Source: Dokdonella koreensis DS-123
GTDB lineage: Bacteria; Pseudomonadota; Gammaproteobacteria; Xanthomonadales; Rhodanobacteraceae
Direction of reading: 5' to 3'
Length of the DNA stretch: 64,000 nucleotides
NCBI RefSeq assembly: GCF_001632775.1
Contig: NZ_CP015249.1
Location: 3,328,686-3,392,685 of the forward strand
Shown piece by piece: positions 57,276 through 64,000 of this stretch. The first letter of the stretch is position 1, and every line of letters starts with the position of its first letter. The translations under genes and the position numbers were made by a program. The notes beneath the pieces were generated by a model. The model made no database searches, had not been told where the DNA came from, and worked only from the letters and a program-made list of their open reading frames with translations.

Positions 57276-58808
57276 TCAGTCGAAGCCGTCGGAGAAGATC
57301 GCGTCGCCGACGCTGCGCTCGAACGCACCGATGTCGACGGCGGCACCCGACAGGCGCGCATGGCCTTCGCCGCGTTGATCGTGGACCAGCCCCTCCGGGT
57401 TGGCACCGGCATCGATCGCCGGACTGTCGGCCGCCAGCGCGTGCGTCCGCGTCGGCCCGCCGTTGTCGGCGAGCGGCAGCAGGCGCGGGTCGCCGGCCAG
57501 CGTATCGGGCGGCACGGCCACGCTCGAGGCGCCGATCAGGTTCCCGGACCCGGCGATGACCAGCTTGGGCAGCTGCGTGTCGATGTCGGCGATGCCGTAG
57601 TAGGTGGTGTTCGCCGCGACGATCGAGCTGTCGATGCGCGGCGGGAAGTCGTAGACGCCCTGGAACAACGGGTGCTGCGGCAGCATGCCGCCGGCGCCGT
57701 AGTCGGCCTCGTTGAACGCGATCGTGCTGTTGGACAACCGGACCCCGCCGAGCAGGGTCCAGATGCCGCCGCCCATGCTCTGCGCGGTATTGCCCGACAC
57801 CGTGCTGTTGATCAGCACCAGGCGATCGGCGGCGATGTCGCCGCCGATCATCGCGATCGCGCCGCCGGAGCCCGCCTCGTTGCCGGAGAACGTGCTGCGC
57901 TCGGCGCGGATGTGGTTGTGGCTCAAGATCGCGCCACCCATGCCCTGGTCGGCCGTGAAGTAGCCATAGCCGGCCGCGTACGGCCGGCCGGTGGCGCGGT
58001 TGCCGCTCAGCGTGCTGTCGGTCACCGTCACCGTACCGCCGGCATAGCCGACGTAGACGCCGCCGCCGAGCGCGCCACCGGACGGCGAGTCGACCTCGCT
58101 GCCCGTGATCGTCGAGCGCACCAGGGCGACGTCGCGGCTGCCGTCGGCGAACAGGGCGCCCCCCGCGGCCACGTGGCTGGCGCCGCCGACGATCTCGACA
58201 CGGCACGCTTCCAGACGCGAGTCGGTCAGCGTCGCGCCGGCAGCGGCGATGCAGCCGCCCCTGGCCAGCGACGTCGCCGACACCGAGCATTCGCGCACCG
58301 TGGCGCCGGTCAGGACGACCGAGCCGTCGGAAACGATGCAACCTCCGCGCACGGTGGCGTCGGGATCGGTGCCGGTGACCACGCCGCCGCGCACGGTCAG
58401 GCCTTCGATCGTCAGCGTGCCGGTGCCGGTATGCCGCAGCACGCGGTCACTGCCGTTGCCGGCCAGCGCGAGCGACGCTGCGCCGGGCCCGCGCAGCGTC
58501 AGGCCGTGCTGCACGACCGCAAGCGCGCCGGTCGTCAACGTGACGGTGCCGCAGGTCAGCGCACCGAGGTCGATCGTGTCGCCCGGTGCCGCACCGGCGA
58601 GCGTCGCGCGCAGGCTGCCGGCACCGTCATCGCCGCACTGGGTGACCGGCCAGGTCACCCCGCCCTCGGGCCTGCCGCCCGGGTGCGCGGCCGGCAGGCC
58701 GGCCACTGCGGCCACGCACACCGGCAGGCCGAGCGCGAGCGTCAGGGCCGCTGCCAGCGGACGGCGGGCGCCGCGCGGGACGCCGTTTCTCACGTTTGCA
58801 TCATTCAC
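57276..58808 (-). CDS. Secreted beta-helix (choice-of-anchor Q type) protein, copy 2, with IFSDGFD tail
   Basis: A 510-residue paralogue of the protein at 13610-15466. Signal segment about residues 15-35 (PLAAALTLALGLPVCVAAVA). SLRATL and LTTGAL mark the same N-terminal domain; short rungs such as RSTITGS, DSTLSGN, RSTFSGN and NSTVSGN follow. NGGPTRTHALAADSPAIDAG and DIGAFERS form the anchor-Q C-terminus, and the protein ends DAIFSDGFD. The start is GTG 58808, set by GGGGAGGT 7 nt upstream; the ATG of the longer frame (58847) overlaps that Shine-Dalgarno and is rejected. It lies 132 bp downstream of the kinase gene on the same strand. Confidence 0.87.
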   Translation of the reverse strand: MNDANVRNGVPRGARRPLAAALTLALGLPVCVAAVAGLPAAHPGGRPEGGVTWPVTQCGDDGAGSLRATLAGAAPGDTIDLGALTCGTVTLTTGALAVVQHGLTLRGPGAASLALAGNGSDRVLRHTGTGTLTIEGLTVRGGVVTGTDPDATVRGGCIVSDGSVVLTGATVRECSVSATSLARGGCIAAAGATLTDSRLEACRVEIVGGASHVAAGGALFADGSRDVALVRSTITGSEVDSPSGGALGGGVYVGYAGGTVTVTDSTLSGNRATGRPYAAGYGYFTADQGMGGAILSHNHIRAERSTFSGNEAGSGGAIAMIGGDIAADRLVLINSTVSGNTAQSMGGGIWTLLGGVRLSNSTIAFNEADYGAGGMLPQHPLFQGVYDFPPRIDSSIVAANTTYYGIADIDTQLPKLVIAGSGNLIGASSVAVPPDTLAGDPRLLPLADNGGPTRTHALAADSPAIDAGANPEGLVHDQRGEGHARLSGAAVDIGAFERSVGDAIFSDGFD

Positions 58809-58884
58809 CACCGTACCTCCCCTCTGCGCGAACGGACGATCGCTCACCTACCGTTGCGGGATCGACAGGCCGAAAGGTGACATC

Positions 58885-58905
58885 GCGACATGATTTTTTT
58901 GTCGC
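58885..58905. promoter_or_regulatory. Palindrome upstream of beta-helix gene 2
   Basis: GCGACA (58885-58890) and TGTCGC (58900-58905) flank a T-rich spacer, 77 bp upstream of the GTG start at 58808. It resembles the CGACAA-TTT-TTGTCG site before the paralogue (13543-13557), including the downstream CGCxCGG flank, but the spacer is longer and orientation relative to the gene reversed. Candidate shared operator. Confidence 0.35.
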
Positions 58906-58940
58906 CCGGGCCGGAGGCATCCGCCGCCGCGGCGGGATGC

Positions 58941-61816
<2,876 letters not shown>

Positions 61817-61817
<1 letters not shown>

Positions 61818-62380
61818 TAGCGCTGCATGTGCCGGCCGAGCCAGGCGCGTGCGAACGCCCAGTCCCGATAGATCGTGCGCTTGTCCACGTCCATGATCCG
61901 CGCGATCGCTGCGACGCTGAGCCCGACGAAGTAGCGCAGCTCGACGATGCGCGCGAGCCGCGCGTCGATCTGCTCGAGTTCGTCGATCGCCTCGTCGAGC
62001 AGGCCGAGGTGGGTCCGCTCGGGAATCGGCAGCTGCAGCGCATCGACCAGGTCGACGCGCTGCCAGTCACCGCCGCGCTTCTCGGCGCCGGCTTCCCGGG
62101 CCCGGTCCACCAGGATGTGGCGCATCATGCGACCGGCCGTGTTGAACAGGTGCGCGCTGCTCTCGATGTCGACACGGCCGCCGCCGAGCAGGCGCACGAA
62201 GACATCGTGCAGCAGGGCCGTGGGCTGCAGCGTCGCCTGGCGGTTCTCGCGCGCCAGCAGCCGCGCGGCCATCGCACGCAGGTCGGCGTAGACCAGCGGC
62301 AGCAGCCGGTCGAGCGCATCCGCCTCGCCCGCCTGCCATTGCCGGATGAGCTGGGTGACTTCGCTGGAAGTGGCTGACAC
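61817..62380 (-). CDS. ECF sigma factor (TIGR02999/ECF43-like)
   Basis: A 187-residue sigma factor with only regions 2 and 4. Region 2 spans about 25-95 (ALDRLLPLVYADLRAMAARL, then LQPTALLHDVFVRLL); region 4 is in the last 55 residues (LVRIVELRYFVGLSVAAIARIMDV with the HTH, RTIYRDWAFARAWL). In most ECF factors region 2.2 has an acidic DAED motif for core binding; here it reads QPTALLHD, with Thr54 in the key position, as in ECF43 factors that need phosphorylation to be active. No anti-sigma gene is present; the kinase overlaps by one base. Start GTG 62380 is likely; an ATG at 62452 is the alternative. Target promoters unknown. Confidence 0.87.
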
Positions 62381-62615
62381 GGGACGCAGCACGGCTCCGA
62401 AGAGGACGCGCGCAGTATTGCGTGCCGGCGCGGACAAGGAAATCCCGCGCAAGACCGGGCAGGTCGTCCGTTACCTGCCCGGCGTACACGCGCCGGCAGG
62501 TGCCGGCGCTTCGTTCGCGGACCGGCCCTGCAGCGGCACGGTCAGCACCCCAGTCCCCCTGGAGAACGGGACGCGCATGCCCGGCCTCGGCCCGGCGCGG
62601 CGTCGAAACGGTCGC

Positions 62616-64000
62616 TCACGGCACGATCTCGATGCGGTTCACCGCACCCGACAGATCGCGCTTGAGCGTGATCCACAGCTCCTGCGCGCCGGGTCGCGGC
62701 GACGGCAGCCAGTCCTGGTCGCGCACAAGGACCGCGCCGTTCAGCCGCAGCGTAGCCGGCAGGCTGCCGCCGTACTGGCGCAGCACCAGCAGCGGATGGC
62801 GCAGCATACCGCTGGCGACGGCGATGTTCGCATCGAGCCGGTTGGCCGCCGCGACGAACGTCAGCGCCCCGTAGACGGCATCGTAGCCCGGGGGTGCATA
62901 GGTTTGGGTGGTGGCATCGGCGACGCCGGCCGGCCCGCTGGTCGCGACGCTGCCGATCGTGGCGCTCAGGCTCAGGCCCTGGATCGTCTCGATCTGCGCG
63001 ACCTGCGCGCCGACCGGGTCGGCACTGTGGGTGCCGAAGACGATGTAGGTGGCGTAGCTCTTCCTCGGCCAGCCGGGCGCCATCGGGTCCCCCGGCAGCG
63101 CCGTGCCGTTGGCCGAGCCGCCGTAGTAGGCGTTGCCGCGGATGCGGTACTGCGCCTGGCCGAGGAAGCCGAAGTTGGTACCCCAGGCGATCCGCGCGCT
63201 GCGGGTGGAATTGCCGCCGGACAACGAGTAGTTGACGGTCTGGAACGGCCAGTTGTAGTTGCACGGCATCAGGTGGTTGCCGGGGCAGCCGCTGACCTGG
63301 CCGCTGGTGCGCATCCACAGGTCCTGGCCCCAGTAGCCGCCGGCATCCTGCTGGTCGATCGTCTCGCTCTGGACGATGCCCATCGTCGCGTCGACCGCCG
63401 TGGTCCACAGCTTGGCGTAGGGCACCGTATTGGGCTGGTTCCAGGTCCAGGCGCTGGCGAGGGTCAGGGGATCGGTGCTGCTGGTGAAGCGGTAGCGGTC
63501 GCCCCAGCCGGTACCGGCGATCAGGCTGCGCGCGCCATCGCTGGCGGCGCCGTCGATGCGCAGCTCGCCGTACGGCGCCCGCGAATCGTCGGCCAGCCGG
63601 CCGACCGGCACGGCCGACAGATCCCAGGTGATCGACCACAGCGGGTGGTCGCGGCCGTTGGCGAACACCCAGTCGATCGTGACCGGCACGTCGTGGCGCG
63701 CGGCCGGCGCGCTGACCGTGCAATAGCGCGGGTAGGCCTGCGTGAAGCGGAAGATCGCATGGTGGCGCCCCTCGAACACGCGCTGGAACTGGCCGGGCGT
63801 GAAATGGCCGAGGCTGGAGGAATCCCCCTCGCCGGTGCATGCGGCGGCGTCGGTAGGGTGCGAGACGACATAGCCGAAGCCGCCGGCGCCGCCGCCGACC
63901 GCACGCAGCGTGCGGGTGGCCGCGCCCACCTGGTAGCGGAACTCGCGCAGCTCGCCACCGCGGCTGCCGTCGGCCGCGGTGCCGGCGTTGTTGTGCGCCA
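62616..64000 (-). CDS. Probable secreted protein of unknown function (5' end outside window)
   Basis: The frame is open to the window edge, so the N-terminus is missing; about 461 residues are visible. I do not recognise a family. The visible part is beta-rich with many Trp, Tyr, Gly and Asn residues (RFTQAYPRYCTVSAP, SAWTWNQPNTVPY), two Cys in SGCPGNHLMPCNYN that may form a disulfide, and a C-terminal LWITLKRDLSGAVNRIEIVP. Composition and context suggest an extracellular or outer-membrane-associated protein. It precedes the sigma factor on the same strand (236 bp), so could be a target of it. Confidence 0.72.
   Translation of the reverse strand, partial: AHNNAGTAADGSRGGELREFRYQVGAATRTLRAVGGGAGGFGYVVSHPTDAAACTGEGDSSSLGHFTPGQFQRVFEGRHHAIFRFTQAYPRYCTVSAPAARHDVPVTIDWVFANGRDHPLWSITWDLSAVPVGRLADDSRAPYGELRIDGAASDGARSLIAGTGWGDRYRFTSSTDPLTLASAWTWNQPNTVPYAKLWTTAVDATMGIVQSETIDQQDAGGYWGQDLWMRTSGQVSGCPGNHLMPCNYNWPFQTVNYSLSGGNSTRSARIAWGTNFGFLGQAQYRIRGNAYYGGSANGTALPGDPMAPGWPRKSYATYIVFGTHSADPVGAQVAQIETIQGLSLSATIGSVATSGPAGVADATTQTYAPPGYDAVYGALTFVAAANRLDANIAVASGMLRHPLLVLRQYGGSLPATLRLNGAVLVRDQDWLPSPRPGAQELWITLKRDLSGAVNRIEIVP

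Noticed and set aside
58917..58940. GCATCC/GGATGC stem after the kinase stop as a terminator
   Set aside because: Stem is interrupted inside and no U-run follows in the gene direction; the secreted gene downstream may be cotranscribed.

Overview
The window is very GC-rich with strong third-position GC bias. Its gene content fits a free-living gammaproteobacterium of the Lysobacterales (Xanthomonadales), most like the Dokdonella/Tahibacter/Lysobacter side of that order. The indications are a plant-type glutamate-cysteine ligase, a tsaD/rpsU divergent pair, winged-helix/TPR transmembrane regulators, a sigma-70 ECF factor coupled to a Ser/Thr kinase, and several secreted proteins ending in an I-F/W-x-D-x-F-E/D tail. 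That placement is inference from gene families, not from a marker-gene comparison. No rRNA, tRNA, CRISPR array, complete IS or prophage was seen.

Layout. 1-15.5 kb: the end of an M17 aminopeptidase, a secreted HAF-type protein, a Fic AMP-transferase with operator-like repeats, then two paralogous winged-helix/TPR regulators (3441-5834 minus, 10996-13356 plus) around a beta-propeller amidohydrolase, a DoxX protein and an exported protein; a secreted beta-helix protein follows. 15.7-19.4 kb: small minus-strand genes (lipoprotein, CPCC protein, VOC protein, small phosphatase, unknowns) broken by a 271 bp MITE-like element. 19.5-43.9 kb: mostly housekeeping genes: ppc, an M3 peptidase, gshA, yqeY, rpsU, tsaD, an ATP-grasp/alpha-E pair, an Hpt-receiver protein, arginase, an H-NS-like protein, proS, pssA, a probable holD, rimI, a rhomboid protease, an S9 peptidase and dinB. 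44-45.2 kb: a guanidine exporter behind a guanidine-II (mini-ykkC) riboswitch, then a composite palindromic repeat. 45.4-55.5 kb: an MdtABC-type RND pump and maeB. 55.7-64 kb: a minus-strand cluster of ECF sigma factor, receptor-like Ser/Thr kinase, secreted beta-helix protein and secreted plant-type LRR protein, with one more partial gene of unknown function upstream.

The features most worth follow-up are the sigma/kinase unit, whose sigma region 2.2 carries a Gln-Pro-Thr in place of the usual acidic motif (as in phosphorylation-activated ECF43 factors); the shared C-terminal tail on four secreted proteins; the riboswitch; the unrecognised HolD (DNA polymerase III psi) candidate in front of rimI; and the MITE-like element that forms the stop codon of a phosphatase gene. 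Hairpin terminators separate most convergent pairs. Start codons were moved from the longest open frame wherever a Shine-Dalgarno sequence, signal peptide or family alignment argued for it. Family names come from recognising motifs by eye; no database search was run.
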